Positions 7,570 to 16,730 of a stretch of 64,000 bases of DNA are shown here, one piece after another. The notes beneath the pieces are model-generated. The model was not told the origin of the DNA and searched no databases. It saw only the letters and a program-made list of their open reading frames with translations. The translations under genes were made by a program, and so were the position numbers. Every line of letters starts with the position of its first letter. Within the stretch, counting starts at the first letter, position 1. The DNA is from JADJGC01 sp964617645 (GTDB lineage: Bacteria > Zixibacteria > MSB-5A5 > CAIYYT01), in the NCBI GenBank assembly GCA_964617645.1, contig CAZTYE010000003.1, positions 394,964 through 458,963 of the forward strand. Reading direction: 5' to 3'.

Positions 7570-8424
7570 GTGCACTCAACGATTTCATCACTTCTCAATA
7601 CTGCCACGAATCGCCTTGGCGACGCCCAGATCGACAGTCCGCGCTTGACTGCAGAATTGCTTCTCGGCTTCCTGCTGCAACTGCGTCGCGTCGACTTGTC
7701 ACTCCGTGCACAGCAAGAGCTTGATGCCGCGACCGTTGCGGCTTTTGATGCTCTTCTTGTCCGCCGCCTCCGGCACGAGCCGGTCCAGTACATCCTTGGC
7801 GAGACCGAGTGGTACGGATTGAGGGTCAAATGCGACCGTCGCGCGCTGATTCCCCGACCGGAAACGGAGTTAATTGTCGAACGAGCATTGGAGTTGATCA
7901 AGGATATTCCTTCGCCGCGCGTAACCGACATTGGCACCGGAACCGGTTGCATCGCCATTGCCATCGCAACACACCGGCCGGACGCCTCCGTGCGCGGCAC
8001 GGATTCGAGCTACGAGGCGCTAACATTGGCGCGCGAGAATGCCGCGCTGCATTCGCTCAGCGGGCGGGTGGAATTCGCGCATGGTTCGCTGTTCGAACCC
8101 TATCCCGAGGAGCAATCCGATCTTGTGATCTCGAATCCACCGTATGTTCGCTCGATCGAATACCCGATCCTGATGCCAGAAGTCCGCCTCTACGAGCCGG
8201 AATCAGCGCTGGTGGCCGGTGACGACGGTCTGGAGACAATTCGCCAGCTACTCTTCCAATCGCCGTCGCATCTGAAGGCTGGCGGGCTCTTGGTGATTGA
8301 GTTCGGCCTCAATCATGCCCAGCCAATCCGCCGGCTTGTGGATGAAATCGGGCAATTCACCGTAGTCGAAATCATCGTTGACTACAATCAACACGAGCGT
8401 GGCATCGTCTTGCAGAAGCTATAG
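7570..8424 (+). CDS. prmC: Release factor glutamine methyltransferase
   Basis: A class I SAM-dependent methylase of 284 residues that methylates the glutamine of the GGQ motif in RF1/RF2. The helical N-terminal domain ends around residue 90 with 'PVQYILGETEWYGL' and 'LIPRPETELIVE'; the SAM loop 'DIGTGTGCIAIA' follows, and the catalytic NPPY is at 189-192 in 'SNPPYVRSIEYP'. I chose the GTG at 7570 because the family's first helix begins there and the 19 codons back to an ATG at 7513 fall inside a palindromic repeat; neither has a clear ribosome binding site. It closes the prfA-containing string, though three genes separate it from prfA. Confidence 0.93.
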   Translation: MHSTISSLLNTATNRLGDAQIDSPRLTAELLLGFLLQLRRVDLSLRAQQELDAATVAAFDALLVRRLRHEPVQYILGETEWYGLRVKCDRRALIPRPETELIVERALELIKDIPSPRVTDIGTGTGCIAIAIATHRPDASVRGTDSSYEALTLARENAALHSLSGRVEFAHGSLFEPYPEEQSDLVISNPPYVRSIEYPILMPEVRLYEPESALVAGDDGLETIRQLLFQSPSHLKAGGLLVIEFGLNHAQPIRRLVDEIGQFTVVEIIVDYNQHERGIVLQKL

Positions 8425-8462
8425 CCACTAACGCGGAAGATACCGGACCGGCCGCCGAGTCG

Positions 8463-9107
8463 CTACCTGAGGAGAAGCATCTTCCTCGTCGAAATCAACT
8501 GGTCGGCGCGAAGACGATAGAAATACACTCCTGACGGTTGATCGGCGGCGTTCCAGTCGATCGAGTAACTGCCGGGACGTAATTCGCCCAGATAATGGGA
8601 TTCGACAATCTGTCCCATCGCATTGAAGATCGTGAACTCGACTGCAGCCGACTGCTCAAGCGAAAACCTGACGCTGGTCGCTGGATTGAACGGATTCGGG
8701 AAGTTCTGCTCGAGCGTGAAAACGCGCGGCAACGCATCGGTCTGATCGAGCTGTACGGAGAGTGTTGTCACGAATATCGTGTCCTTCATTGCCAGCGGAT
8801 GAAAGTCGCATTGATAGGGAAACGGGCCGGGAATACCCTCGGGGATGACCAGATCAAACGGAACTCCGGCCTGCAGGGTTCCCGAATCCCACTGCACCGG
8901 TGAAGCCGCAGTCGAACTCGTTGTGTGAAATCCGGATTGCCTGACCCAACGCACCGTATCACCGGGGGCAGCGTGGGTTTTCAGCGGGCTGAAGAAATTG
9001 CTTCCGACGCTGATCTGGTGAATAACCGCCATTGCCGTAGTCGCCGGCGCCAGGGAAAGCGACATGGCGATGAAGAAATATCGAATGGCCCTAACGTACT
9101 GGCTCAT
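8463..9107 (-). CDS. Secreted cupredoxin with T9SS-type C-terminal sorting domain
   Basis: A 214-residue exported protein. After a signal peptide (to about residue 27) comes a plastocyanin-like domain with the type 1 copper ligands His61, Cys100, His103 and Met107 ('FPYQCDFHPLAM'). From about residue 128 it carries an FlgD-Ig/Por secretion tail: 'LEQNFPNPFNPATSVRFSL', then 'PSGVYFYRLRAD' and the basic end 'STRKMLLLR'. The expected role is electron transfer or copper handling outside the cell or at the cell surface. AGAGGAG (9114-9120) is a strong ribosome binding site. It is transcribed divergently from the NatAB-like exporter. A Cu+-ATPase lies 2.7 kb away but not in the same operon. Confidence 0.88.
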   Translation of the reverse strand: MSQYVRAIRYFFIAMSLSLAPATTAMAVIHQISVGSNFFSPLKTHAAPGDTVRWVRQSGFHTTSSTAASPVQWDSGTLQAGVPFDLVIPEGIPGPFPYQCDFHPLAMKDTIFVTTLSVQLDQTDALPRVFTLEQNFPNPFNPATSVRFSLEQSAAVEFTIFNAMGQIVESHYLGELRPGSYSIDWNAADQPSGVYFYRLRADQLISTRKMLLLR

Positions 9108-9226
9108 CGCTTTCTCCTCTGAACTTTGAGTTGTTGCCGGCAGCGTTGGAATCGGCGTAGGTTTCTCCTACTGATACGCAGAACCCGCCAAACTGTCAGC
9201 AACAATTATTGCGGCCACAGATATTT

Positions 9227-9267
9227 CGAAATCCCCTGATTTTTGCAACATCAGTGAGGGGATTTCG
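9227..9267. promoter_or_regulatory. Long hairpin in the divergent promoter region before natA
   Basis: An 11-bp perfect stem (9227-9237 with 9257-9267) is extended by GAT/ATC across a small bulge. It lies 39 nt before the natA ATG in the gap between divergent genes, with no T-run on either side. It could be an operator or a structured leader that hinders natA translation. Confidence 0.5.
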
Positions 9268-9305
9268 TTATTCTGAGCCGAACCTCGGAGAACGAAAGTG
9301 AGATT

Positions 9306-10037
9306 ATGATCGAGACACGCGACCTGTGCAAAATCTTCAAAGATAAGAAGCGCGGCCAAGTTCGCGCCGTCGACAACGTAAACTTGCGCTGCAAGGCCGG
9401 TGAGGTCTTCGGACTTCTCGGACCCAACGGCGCCGGCAAGACAACCACGCTGCGGATTATCTCAACCGCGCTGCGGCCGACTTCCGGCACCGCGTTGATC
9501 AACGGCGCTGACGTCGCCAAAGACCCGCAGAAAGTGCGCGAACAAATTGGCTTCTTATCGGGTAACACGGGTCTCTACGGCCGATTGACGGCACGAGAGA
9601 TGGTTGCCTACTTTGGAAATCTCTACGGTATGCCGGCCGACAAGATCAAACGCCGCACTGAAGAGCTTTTCACGCTGCTCGACATGAAAACCTTCGCCGA
9701 CGCCCGCAACGAAAAGTTGTCCACGGGCATGAAGCAAAAGGTGTCGATCGTTCGCTCGGTGCTGCACGATCCGCCGGTGATGGTTTTCGACGAACCAACC
9801 TCCGGACTCGATGTCATGAGCTCACGCACCATCGTCGATTTTATCAAGAAATGCCGCGACGACGGCAAGTGCGTGATCTTCTCCACGCACATCATGTCGG
9901 AAGCCATGCGCCTCTGCGACCGCGTCGCCATCATTCACAACGGTCGCGTTTTCAAGGAAGGTACGGTCAATGATCTGCTGCAGAGCACCGCGACCAACAA
10001 TCTCGAAGACGCCTTTATCAAGATCGTGGGAGAGTAG
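9306..10037 (+). CDS. natA: ABC transporter ATP-binding protein, NatA-like
   Basis: A 243-residue ATPase. Walker A is 'GPNGAGKTT' (39-47), followed by a Q-loop region at 'REQIGFLSG', the signature 'LSTGMKQKV' (canonical LSGGQ is degenerate, as usual in NatA/CcmA-type proteins) and Walker B 'VMVFDEPTSGLD'. It should power the membrane protein encoded 3 nt downstream. By family resemblance the pair exports sodium or a hydrophobic substrate; the true substrate is not visible. GAGAACGAAAGTGAG precedes the start. Confidence 0.9.
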   Translation: MIETRDLCKIFKDKKRGQVRAVDNVNLRCKAGEVFGLLGPNGAGKTTTLRIISTALRPTSGTALINGADVAKDPQKVREQIGFLSGNTGLYGRLTAREMVAYFGNLYGMPADKIKRRTEELFTLLDMKTFADARNEKLSTGMKQKVSIVRSVLHDPPVMVFDEPTSGLDVMSSRTIVDFIKKCRDDGKCVIFSTHIMSEAMRLCDRVAIIHNGRVFKEGTVNDLLQSTATNNLEDAFIKIVGE

Positions 10038-10040
10038 ACA

Positions 10041-11258
10041 ATGCAACTTCGCAATATTGGCACCATTTTCCGCAAGGAACTGAAAGACACGCTGCGCGAC
10101 CGGCGGACAATGATCTTCATGCTGCTGGTGCCGGTGATCAGCATGCCGCTGTTGATGCTGGGAATTTCCAAGATCGCGATGTCGCAGGAAAAGAAGATCG
10201 ACGCCATGGCGGCGCGTATTGTTGTTCAGAATTTCGGACAGTTACCGACGGAACTGCAGGATTCCCTTAAGAGTTCGAAGTTATTTGCCTTGATCGAGGA
10301 ATCGGCTTACGGCACGACCGCCATGGATTCGCTCAAGTCGGGAAGTTTTGATTTGCTTCTCGTCGTTCCACCAAACTTCGCGGCGGCTCTGGAGATGGAG
10401 TCAAAGACCGATCTCGAAATCTATTACGATAAGGCGGAAGATCGCTCCAGTTCGGCGAATTCGAAGTTGCGCGAGTTGCTCGATGACTATAAGGAGCGTC
10501 TGGTTCAGGGTCGAATCGTAAAACGGGGAATATCCGAAGAAGTACTAACCCCGTTCGAAGAAGTGCGAAACAATGTTTCTTCCGCGCAAAAGCTGGCGGG
10601 TATGACGCTGGGTCGGATGCTCCCTTATTTCTTCATTTTGATGTGCTTTCTCGGCGCGATGTACCCGGCCCTCGATCTCTGCGTCGGTGAGAAAGAACGT
10701 GGCACTTTGGAGACTCTACTGGTCGCGCCGGCAACTCGCGGCGAGTTCGTGCTGGGGAAGTACTTTGTAATTCTGTTGACCGGGATGACCGCCGGTCTGC
10801 TCTGCACACTCTCCATGACCTATTCGCTCAACTACATGATGAAAGACATGATGCCGATGCAAGCCACCACGGTGATGCCGTCGCTTCAATTTGACGCCAA
10901 GACGCTGGTGCTATTGTTGATGATTGTCGTGCCGCTTGCCGGGATTTTTGCCGCGATTCTGCTCTCGGTTTCGATCTTCGCCAAATCGGCCAAAGAAGCT
11001 CAGGGCTACATGGGCTTTCTCAACATGTTCCTGATCATTCCGGCGTTCGTGTCATTCCTGCCCGGATTCGAGCTTGAGACGAGCACAGCGATGATTCCGG
11101 TCGTAAGCACTTCGCTGATTATTCGTGATGCCATCGCCGGAGAAATCAATTGGCCGCTGGTGATTCTTGGCTTCGTGGCGTCGTTTGCGCTCGCGGCGCT
11201 CGCACTATGGTTTGCGAAGAAGTGGTTCGAACGGGAAGAGGTGCTTTTCCGCGTATAG
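10041..11258 (+). CDS. natB: ABC-2 family permease, NatB-like
   Basis: A 405-residue permease with one N-terminal membrane helix (about 25-48), an extracytoplasmic domain of about 150 residues, and five or six helices in the C-terminal half ('PYFFILMCFLGAMYPALDL', 'LVLLLMIVVPLAGIFAAILL'). The 'GEKERGTLETLLVAPATRGE' motif is the conserved coupling segment of NatB-type permeases. It is coupled to natA (3-nt gap) and the two probably form a homodimeric exporter. No terminator is obvious after it; the next gene is convergent. Confidence 0.9.
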   Translation: MQLRNIGTIFRKELKDTLRDRRTMIFMLLVPVISMPLLMLGISKIAMSQEKKIDAMAARIVVQNFGQLPTELQDSLKSSKLFALIEESAYGTTAMDSLKSGSFDLLLVVPPNFAAALEMESKTDLEIYYDKAEDRSSSANSKLRELLDDYKERLVQGRIVKRGISEEVLTPFEEVRNNVSSAQKLAGMTLGRMLPYFFILMCFLGAMYPALDLCVGEKERGTLETLLVAPATRGEFVLGKYFVILLTGMTAGLLCTLSMTYSLNYMMKDMMPMQATTVMPSLQFDAKTLVLLLMIVVPLAGIFAAILLSVSIFAKSAKEAQGYMGFLNMFLIIPAFVSFLPGFELETSTAMIPVVSTSLIIRDAIAGEINWPLVILGFVASFALAALALWFAKKWFEREEVLFRV

Positions 11259-11284
11259 TTTAGTCACGAACCAGCGATCGCAGT

Positions 11285-11797
11285 TCACTGCGGTGTCTTG
11301 CCCGACTCAGCCGTATCCGCGTCAGACGGCTCGGCCACGGGCTTGTTGTACGGATAAGTGCGGTTCTCAACGGGCGGCTTTTTTGACACTCCGATTCCGT
11401 GCTTGTATACCAGCTCGCCGCCTTCATGCGCGGCTATGATCGTAAACACCAAACCGATCAAACCGACGCCAATAGTTGCCGTGGCGAAGCGTTCCGACTG
11501 TGATAGCCAAGCATAGACCTTGAGCGCAGCAAATGCCAGCGCCGAGAACATCACCAAGTACCCCATCGTCTCGTGTGATTCCAAAACAAACACGGCAGGA
11601 CCGCCGGCAACCAGCGGCTTGGCGAAGAGTCCGGTAATCACGGCCGCGGCCGATCCAGCCGCCGCTGCGCAACCGTTGACGAGAGACGCCGAGTGAAGGA
11701 GTTTCGACCTGAGGAAGTAGGCGGCAATCTCGCAGACGACCGCGGCAATGAGGAGAGCGATCGGGAAATGAACGATGATCGGGTGTGGATTCGGCAT
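11285..11797 (-). CDS. DUF2231 membrane protein linked to copper ATPase
   Basis: A 170-residue protein with four hydrophobic segments. 'HPIIVHFPIALLI' at the N-terminus is the DUF2231 signature with two conserved histidines; further histidines occur at 'LESHETMGYL' and 'AAHEGGELVYKHG', and this arrangement could bind haem or metal. The ATG at 11797 is preferred to one 14 codons upstream because the family starts 'M-P-N-P-H-P'. It lies 13 nt after the Cu+-ATPase stop, so both are on one transcript, suggesting a part in copper or redox balance; that role is inference. Confidence 0.8.
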   Translation of the reverse strand: MPNPHPIIVHFPIALLIAAVVCEIAAYFLRSKLLHSASLVNGCAAAAGSAAAVITGLFAKPLVAGGPAVFVLESHETMGYLVMFSALAFAALKVYAWLSQSERFATATIGVGLIGLVFTIIAAHEGGELVYKHGIGVSKKPPVENRTYPYNKPVAEPSDADTAESGKTPQ

Positions 11798-11810
11798 GGC
11801 AACTCTGCTC

Positions 11811-14276
11811 TTAAGCGGCCCTCCGCAAACGTAATGCATTGGTCACGACAAAGAACGATGACAGTGACATCGCCGCCGCGGCAATCATTGGCGACAATTG
11901 CCAGCCAAAGGCCGGATAGAATACACCGGCCGCGACGGGAAGCGCGACAATGTTATAGGCAAACGCCCAAAAGAGATTCTGCTTGATGTTGCGCGTTGTC
12001 GCGCGCGCCAAGCGGATGACCTGCGGCACCTTGGCTAGATCGTCGCCGATCAATGTTACCGCGGCCGACGCGACGGCGATATCACTCCCGCTTGACATTG
12101 CGATTCCGATATCGGCCACTGCCAATGCCGGCGCGTCGTTGATTCCATCACCAACCATACCGACAATGCCACCGTCGGCTTTGGCCGCCGTCACGGCGTC
12201 CAGTTTCTGCTGCGGCAGAAGTTCGGCGGACACGGAAGCGATTCCAACGGCGTGGGCCACCGACTCGGCTGCGCGCTGATTGTCTCCGGAGATCATGATT
12301 GATGAAACACCAAGCTGCTGCAGCGCGGCGACCGCTTCACGAGCCGACGGCTTGATCCGGTCGTTGAAAGTTATCAGCGCGACCGCTTGCTCGTTGACAG
12401 CGGCGAACATGGCAGTCCTGCCCGCGGCCGTTGCGCTTTCATAGCTGCCCGCAAACTGCGACACCGAGATTTGACGATAGTCGAAGAGTTTTTTCGTTCC
12501 GAGGAGGACGCGATCACCATGAACCACGCCAGATGCACCGGCTCCGGCGAACGCGACAAAGTCCTGTGCTTCAGGTATCCTGATGCCCTGATCCTGCGCA
12601 TAATCGATAAACGCCTTTGCCAGCGGATGTTCGGACTTCTGCTCAACGGCGGCGATCGCGGCAATCGTTGAACTCTTGTCGCCCGCAGCATATACGTCTG
12701 CAACCGCAAAGCGGCCTTCCGTCAGAGTTCCGGTCTTGTCGAAGAAGATCTTGCCGACTCCGCCGATGCGCTCGAGTGCCTCGCCGCTCCGAAAAAGAAT
12801 TCCCAGGGCTGCGCCGCGCCCGACCGCTACCATGACTGCAACGGGTGTGGCCAGTCCGAGCGCGCACGGGCACGCGATGATCAATACTGCGATCGTCGAC
12901 TTGACGGCGAAACCGGTGTCGGCGCCGGCCAAGAGCCACGCGGTGAAAGTTATCGCGGCAATCATCAGCACGATCGGGACAAATACCGACGCGATTTTGT
13001 CCACCAATTTCTGAATCGGTGGTTTTGCAGACAGGGCATGTTGCACCGCCGCCGCGATCTGGCTTAGCCGCGATTCGGCTTGTGGGACGGTTACACGAAA
13101 ATCGAAACTGCCGTTCGTGACCATTGTCCCGCCAATTACCGTCGATTCGGTCGACTTGTCGACAGGCAACGATTCTCCGGTCATCATCGACTCGTCAACC
13201 GATCCGGCGCCGCTGATGACCTCGCCATCCGCCGGAATCTTTTCACCGGGGCGTACGCGGACGATTTCGCCCGGCCGGAGCATGTCGGGATGCACCGTGG
13301 TTTCTTCGTCGCCGCGAATCACGGTGGCTTGACTCGGACGCCGTTCAAGTAACATGCGGATCGCCGATGAGCTGCGCAGGCGGGCATGAGCTTCCAGGTA
13401 GCGACCGAGCAAAACGAGCGCTGTGATCATGATTGCGCCATCGAAGTACGTCTCGTTGTGATGGCCGCTTAGCCCAAGCCACTCGGGTTGTAACAATGCG
13501 ATCACGGAATAGAAATAGGCCGCCGCCGTGCCAAGCGAGATGAGCGTATTCATATCCGCGCTTCGTCGCCGCAGCGAATGCCACAGCCCCAAATGGAATC
13601 TTCGGCCGGCCCAGAAGAACACTATCGATGCCAGAATCATCTGCGCCCACGTACTCACCGTCATCGAATTCGATGATTCACTGCCATGAGCGATCAGCAT
13701 CAGCGCCATCGTGATTACCGCCGCCGCGATACTGACGTAGAGCGGCAGCCTCAGTTCAGAGATTTCCGATTCAGCCGGATCGGCGACTTCTCCGGCGGAT
13801 TCGACGATCTTTGCTGCATAGCCGCTGCCGGTGAGTGCGGTGTCGAGAAGCGCCTGGAGATTTGCGGCGTCAAGATGCCGAACGACTCCGGTTCCGGCGG
13901 CATAGTTGATTTCTACCTGAGCGATACCCGGCAACCCGGAAAGCAATGATTCGATATTAAGCACACACGAAGCGCAGCGCATTCCCGTGATGGCGATTTG
14001 AGTCGTTTGGAACTTCGCCGGGTAACCGCCACGAATCAACGCGTCGGCAACAATGGCAAGTCGAAACTGCTCCGGGGAATACTCGATGCTTGCCGAATGA
14101 TTCGCCAAATTAACGCTGACATTCCGCACACCCGGCAGCGGGCGAATGATCTCTTCCACAGTGCGGACACAAGAAGCGCAATGCATGCCGGAAATGGGGA
14201 CAATGAGGCGCGCCGTTTCCGCTGCGGTCGAAATGTGGCTCGGTGTAGTCGATTTGCTCATTTGGTTACCGAACAT
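11811..14276 (-). CDS. copA: Copper-translocating P1B-type ATPase
   Basis: An 821-residue Cu+ exporter. Two heavy-metal-associated domains carry GMHCASC (Cys33, Cys36) and GMRCASC (Cys101, Cys104). Eight membrane helices follow; the transport motif CPC is near residues 469-471 ('ACPCALGLATP'). The phosphorylated aspartate is in 'DKTGTLTEG' (near 513), with 'SEHPLAKA' for nucleotide binding and 'GDGINDAP' in the hinge. The C-terminal helix has 'NALRLRR', as in CopA, rather than zinc or cadmium types. An alternative start is the ATG at 14261. It heads a two-gene operon with DUF2231. No CueR-like or CsoR-like regulator is visible. Confidence 0.95.
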   Translation of the reverse strand: MFGNQMSKSTTPSHISTAAETARLIVPISGMHCASCVRTVEEIIRPLPGVRNVSVNLANHSASIEYSPEQFRLAIVADALIRGGYPAKFQTTQIAITGMRCASCVLNIESLLSGLPGIAQVEINYAAGTGVVRHLDAANLQALLDTALTGSGYAAKIVESAGEVADPAESEISELRLPLYVSIAAAVITMALMLIAHGSESSNSMTVSTWAQMILASIVFFWAGRRFHLGLWHSLRRRSADMNTLISLGTAAAYFYSVIALLQPEWLGLSGHHNETYFDGAIMITALVLLGRYLEAHARLRSSSAIRMLLERRPSQATVIRGDEETTVHPDMLRPGEIVRVRPGEKIPADGEVISGAGSVDESMMTGESLPVDKSTESTVIGGTMVTNGSFDFRVTVPQAESRLSQIAAAVQHALSAKPPIQKLVDKIASVFVPIVLMIAAITFTAWLLAGADTGFAVKSTIAVLIIACPCALGLATPVAVMVAVGRGAALGILFRSGEALERIGGVGKIFFDKTGTLTEGRFAVADVYAAGDKSSTIAAIAAVEQKSEHPLAKAFIDYAQDQGIRIPEAQDFVAFAGAGASGVVHGDRVLLGTKKLFDYRQISVSQFAGSYESATAAGRTAMFAAVNEQAVALITFNDRIKPSAREAVAALQQLGVSSIMISGDNQRAAESVAHAVGIASVSAELLPQQKLDAVTAAKADGGIVGMVGDGINDAPALAVADIGIAMSSGSDIAVASAAVTLIGDDLAKVPQVIRLARATTRNIKQNLFWAFAYNIVALPVAAGVFYPAFGWQLSPMIAAAAMSLSSFFVVTNALRLRRAA

Positions 14277-14421
14277 AAATCAAGCGTGCCCACAAAGTCA
14301 ACGCCGTATGGCGGACAAGGTTCCTCAGATCAGCGCCGTTTACGGAACCGCGGGAGTTTTGACCTGTGTTGATAGGATGTCTCTGAGTCGCGACGAAAGC
14401 TTGAACGATGATTCGCGGCGC

Positions 14422-15702
14422 CTACTGATCAGAGCGTGATAAGACTATTACGCCGGTCGCAAAACCAGCCAAACCGACGGCGAGCAGAACCGCAATGGGC
14501 TGGAGCATCTCCGCCGCGCCGAAGCCGCGCCAGATTGCGCCCTCGGTGGCAAGGATGCTCCACTTGATCGGCGAAAAATTGGACAAAGTTGCCATCCACT
14601 TCGGCATCATAAACAGCGGCACCATGCCGCCGCCGATCATGGAGAAGACAAGAAAAATCGCCCAGCCGGCGCCGGAAACAGAGGCTTCCGTCTTACCCAT
14701 TACACTCATCAGCATCATCAAACCGACAAAGCACGATGCCGAAGCCGCCACTGCCGCCGCCAGTCCCAAAGGCGAGGCGATCCTTACTTTGAAAATCAGC
14801 ACGCCGATCAGCAGCAAGATGACGCACACCGCCACGGACGCGATGAAGCAGGCCAGCCCCTTGCCGGCCAGAATGTGCGCTCGCGAAATCGGCGCCAAAC
14901 GCAGGCGCATGAATGTTCCGCGCGTGCGCTCGATGACGATCGAGAGACCAAATGCGGCTGCGGTACCAATCAGCGCCCACTGCAGGGACTGTGGAAAGGT
15001 GACTTCGAATGATGTTCGCGGATACGTCGTGCTCACCGCCACGTCGGTGAAGTTGACTTCCAACTGCCCGAACGGCGACGCGCCTTGGTTGCCAAGACCG
15101 GCGGAGTCAAGCTCTCCCAGTGATCCGAAGAACTGGTCAACATTGCCGAGAAACGTCCGCAACGCTTGCTTCTGCGTATCGTCCAGCGTGCTGGAGCTGT
15201 CAACTTCCGCAAGTTCTTTGCCGACGCGGCCCTGCCACTCACGGGAGTTGGTCATGGCGCCCTGCAGCATCGCAAAATACGCCTGGTTGATCAGACCGTT
15301 TAGATATCCGGCCTCGGCCTTCCGCGCCGGATCGATGCCAACTTCGATGTTGCCGCCGTCACCGCGGAAGAGGCTGAATACGTCTTCGCCCTGACCGGTG
15401 AATTCCACATACGCTGTCAGTTCACCGCGCGTCACAAGTATTCTCGCGCTGTCGCGCGGCAAAGCCCGAATCTTCAAGACTTCTGCTTCGCTGAGCTTTG
15501 CATAAAACTTCTGAGCCAACGGCGAAGCATCGTCTGTTACCGTCGCAATTCTTAGACTACGCGCCCCGCCACTCGAGCCGGAGAAAATCGAGCCAAAGAA
15601 TAGAGCCATCAACAGCGGGAAGATGAGGACCCAGAACAACCCCAGTTTGTCGCGAAGGAGAAGTTTAAGATCCTTGAGCGCCAGAGTAATAATCGCTTGC
15701 AT
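14422..15702 (-). CDS. ABC-2 type permease (YhaP/NatB-like exporter)
   Basis: A 426-residue permease: one N-terminal helix (about 22-45), a large extracytoplasmic domain (about 48-235) rich in helices, then five to six C-terminal helices. 'VIERTRGTFMRLRLAPISRA' is the conserved coupling motif of drug-type ABC-2 permeases. Its start overlaps the stop of the ATPase gene by 1 nt (TGATG), so stoichiometric synthesis is expected. The substrate is unknown. Confidence 0.88.
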   Translation of the reverse strand: MQAIITLALKDLKLLLRDKLGLFWVLIFPLLMALFFGSIFSGSSGGARSLRIATVTDDASPLAQKFYAKLSEAEVLKIRALPRDSARILVTRGELTAYVEFTGQGEDVFSLFRGDGGNIEVGIDPARKAEAGYLNGLINQAYFAMLQGAMTNSREWQGRVGKELAEVDSSSTLDDTQKQALRTFLGNVDQFFGSLGELDSAGLGNQGASPFGQLEVNFTDVAVSTTYPRTSFEVTFPQSLQWALIGTAAAFGLSIVIERTRGTFMRLRLAPISRAHILAGKGLACFIASVAVCVILLLIGVLIFKVRIASPLGLAAAVAASASCFVGLMMLMSVMGKTEASVSGAGWAIFLVFSMIGGGMVPLFMMPKWMATLSNFSPIKWSILATEGAIWRGFGAAEMLQPIAVLLAVGLAGFATGVIVLSRSDQ

Positions 15703-16592
15703 CAGTCGCGCAACCTCCGGCCGGTCAATTTCAAAAACACGCTCTCCAAATCAGGGCGGTCGATATGTAACGAACGAAACATCACGCCCTTCGCGCTCAA
15801 GCCGGCGATATCGACAAATGGCTGAGCGGACTCAAACCGCCAATGAAGGTTCTCGATCACTCCCGGAAGCTGCACGCCGGAAGGCGGAGCCGCTTCCAAC
15901 TCCCCGGTAATGACGGAAGTCCCGCCGTGGCGAGCGATCAGGTTCTTGACCGTATCCAAGTCAAGGATCTTTCCATGATCGATAATTGCGACCCGATCGC
16001 ACAGCCGCTGAGCTTCCTCCATGTAGTGCGTTGTGTAGATTATCGTGCGCCCGTCCCGCTTGAGCAATTCGATCTTGTCGAAGATCAAGTTGCGCGATTG
16101 CGGATCAACACCCACCGTCGGTTCATCGAACAGCAGGATTTGCGGATCATGAATGAGGGCACAGGCAATGTTCAACCTGCGCTTCATTCCGCCGGAGTAT
16201 TTTGCGACCAAGTCCTTCGCGCGATCTTCCAGACCGGAAATATTCAGCGCGAACTGAACGCGCTCCTTCAGGCGATTGCCGGAGAGACTGTAAAGCCGCC
16301 CGAAAAACTGCAGATTTTCTAATGCCGTTAGCTCTTCGTAGATCGCCAGTGCCTGTGGCGCTGTCCCGATCTTGAGGCGCGCCAGCGGCTGCTGGGGATC
16401 ACCGATGCCGTCGAGCAGTACTTTGCCGGCGTCCGGTTTCAGCGCGCCAACGATCATGTTGATGGTCGTCGATTTGCCGGCGCCGTTTGGGCCCAGCAAC
16501 CCGAAAACTTCACCGGTATTGACGCGGAAACTGACATCACCGACTGCGACCAGCGCGCCAAAGCTCTTTTTCAAACCCTCTGCGATTAGCAT
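15702..16592 (-). CDS. ABC transporter ATP-binding protein, CcmA/DrrA-like
   Basis: A 296-residue ATPase. Walker A 'GPNGAGKST' lies at 34-42, the signature 'KYSGGMKRRLNIA' near 137, and Walker B 'ILLFDEPTVGVDP' follows. It has a short C-terminal extension as in DrrA-type drug exporters. The ATG at 16592 after GGGGAGACA is chosen; an in-frame extension of 44 codons to 16724 has neither ribosome binding site nor family resemblance. It is divergent from the MATE gene with 138 nt between them, so the two efflux systems may share control. Confidence 0.9.
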   Translation of the reverse strand: MLIAEGLKKSFGALVAVGDVSFRVNTGEVFGLLGPNGAGKSTTINMIVGALKPDAGKVLLDGIGDPQQPLARLKIGTAPQALAIYEELTALENLQFFGRLYSLSGNRLKERVQFALNISGLEDRAKDLVAKYSGGMKRRLNIACALIHDPQILLFDEPTVGVDPQSRNLIFDKIELLKRDGRTIIYTTHYMEEAQRLCDRVAIIDHGKILDLDTVKNLIARHGGTSVITGELEAAPPSGVQLPGVIENLHWRFESAQPFVDIAGLSAKGVMFRSLHIDRPDLESVFLKLTGRRLRD

Positions 16593-16730
16593 TGTCTCCC
16601 CTAATACGCAATCTATCCAAGGTTGTTGCGCAAATCCGACAAGGAAGTACGGAATCACTACCGATCTTGGCTGCTCGCGCCGCGATTTTGCTGGTGTAAT
16701 CATCGTCGTTGGAAGTATTCTCAACCAGTC

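Noticed and set aside
7426..8461. 14-bp direct repeat CCGGCCGCCGAGTC at 7426-7439 and 8448-8461, flanking prmC
   Set aside because: Could suggest a mobile unit, but several 14-mer repeats are expected by chance in 64 kb of GC-rich DNA, and prmC is a core gene.
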